Shown here: in pieces, positions 63,178 to 64,000 of the stretch
How positions within the stretch are numbered: position 1 is the first letter of the stretch
Layout: each line of letters opens with the position of its first letter
DNA from: Bombus terrestris
Lineage: Eukaryota > Arthropoda > Insecta > Hymenoptera > Apidae
Assembly: GCF_910591885.1 (NCBI RefSeq)
Contig: NW_025963552.1
Coordinates: 744,001 to 808,000 of the forward strand
DNA: 64,000 nucleotides
Direction: 5' to 3'
Position numbers and translations under genes: made by a program
Notes under the pieces: model-generated
What the model was told of the DNA's origin: nothing
Database searches by the model: none
The model's input: the letters and a program-made list of their open reading frames with translations, nothing else

Positions 63178-64000
63178 GGACATCACATTGCACTGTAGTA
63201 TGTGGAAATAGTACTATTTATGTGAAACTATTCACAAACTGTAAACATTTGTCAGTAGGCAATAGGATAATGACTTCCGGCTCCTCGGGCTGGTGCGAAT
63301 GTTTCAATGTCAGTATGTGCCAAACCGTTGGATTGTGACACACCTTTACGCGTCTCTCGCTCATTGCGCTCGCTCGAAAACTATAGCCTAACCTAAAACC
63401 AATCCCTCTTGCGTTAGTCATTCGATATGAGGGCAACTTATTTCGAATTTGCGAACGTGTCGGATCGGATGTGAGGTTGGACTAAATTTTTACGAGCGAG
63501 CGGAGCGAGCGAGCAATGATCACAATTTGCAAGGTATACATATACCTTGCAATATGCATATATATCGTGTTAGTACCCAATTTTGTCAGCCACTTCGGAC
63601 ATCACATTGCACTGTAGTATGTGGAAATAGTACTATTTATGTGAAACTATTCACAAACTGTAAACATTTGTCAGCAGGCAATAGGATAAATACTTCCGGC
63701 TCCTCGGGCTGGTGCGAATGTTTCAATGTCAGTATGTGCCAAACCGTTGGATTGTGACACACCTTTACGCGTCTCTCGATAGCTGCGCTCGCTCGAAAAC
63801 TATAGCCTAACCTAAAACCAATCCCTCTTGCGTTAGTCATTCGATATGAAGGCGACTTATTTCGAATTTGCGAACGTGTCGGATCGGTTGTGAGGTGGGA
63901 GTAGATTTTTACGAGCGAGCGGAGCGAGCGAGAAACGATCACAATTTCCAAGCTATACATATACCTAATGTTGCCTTGCATATATTTCGTGTTATTACCT
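63178..64000. repeat. G plus partial E at the window edge
   Basis: Monomers start at 63178 (G) and 63597 (E, cut by the window after 404 bp). The order matches the start of another G-E-D^-A* unit running out of the window. E is the version without TATATCG. Confidence 0.91.

Larger units (their letters stand above)
1..64000. repeat. Satellite DNA array, 422/419-bp monomers in higher-order repeats
   Basis: GGACATCACA, or a one-base variant of it, recurs every 422 or 419 bp from base 1 to the end, giving 151 full monomers and a 404-bp partial one. Successive spacings are only 422 or 419; 42 short monomers account exactly for the total length. The 3-bp difference lies in the monomer tail: long copies have CCTAATGTTGCCTTGCATAT where short ones have CCTTGCAATATGCATAT. 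Copies of one type usually differ by zero to two bases across the window, while types differ by about 15 to 25 bases. This is the signature of a higher-order-repeat satellite homogenised by unequal exchange or conversion. There is no insertion, gap or unique sequence. Both edges lie outside the window. The family is not one I recognise by name. Confidence 0.98.

Noticed and set aside
1..64000. CRISPR-like array
   Set aside because: The repeats are 419-422 bp and contiguous, without unique spacers between short direct repeats.
1..64000. Hammerhead ribozyme in the satellite, as known for some animal satellites
   Set aside because: I did not find the CTGATGA core on either strand of the consensus. 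A covariance-model search with Infernal would settle it.

Overview
The whole 64 kb window is one uninterrupted tandem satellite array. I tracked 151 complete monomers and one partial one. Every monomer is either 422 bp (110 with the 404-bp partial last one) or 419 bp (42), and these lengths add up exactly to the window. I saw no unique sequence, transposon, RNA gene, CRISPR array or credible protein-coding gene. The array runs off both ends. Monomer phase here starts at the recurrent GGACATCACA, an arbitrary choice. All motif positions called 'pos' are within a monomer in that phase. Monomers were assigned to types by eye from a few diagnostic bases. || Organism: a eukaryote, by the tandem higher-order satellite. 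The CpG-rich CGAGCGAGCG-type arms, the little visible CpG decay and a (CCTAA)2 motif resembling insect telomere units point weakly to an arthropod. Nothing identifies the species, and I cannot tell a centromeric array from another heterochromatic one. || Monomer types. Long (422 bp): A (GGAAC from pos 47, C106, A135, C238, A286), B and C (GATAC from pos 47, A106, C135, T238; they differ mainly at pos 286, T in B and G in C), and E (C79, T95, GATAGCTG from pos 182). Short (419 bp): D (A52, T94, C152, GAGGGCAAC near pos 252, a perfect palindrome at pos 350-375), D^ (D-like with T52, usually TTTTTTCG) and G (T52, CTCATTGCG at pos 183-191). A* is an A variant with G15 and GTAACACACC. A' is A in front and B behind. 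|| Layout. From 1 to 41706 the array is dominated by the higher-order repeat A-B-C-D (422+422+422+419 = 1685 bp), with frequent loss or gain of B and C monomers and several hybrid monomers. From 41707 to 64000 it is a mosaic: ABCD-derived blocks alternate with a second higher-order repeat, G-E-D^-A* (419+422+419+422 = 1682 bp). Larger duplications are visible: a 7-monomer, 2951-bp block present three times in the first third, and a 10-monomer, 4211-bp block present three times between 37496 and 53076, each marked by shared private variants. || Function: the open frames of 72-114 codons on the minus strand recur only because the DNA recurs. They are interrupted differently in each monomer type and shift frame from one monomer to the next, so I annotate none as genes. 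The interest of the window is its repeat architecture, its recombination history and a few DNA motifs kept in nearly all copies: two palindromes, a long inverted repeat and a CENP-B-box-like element.
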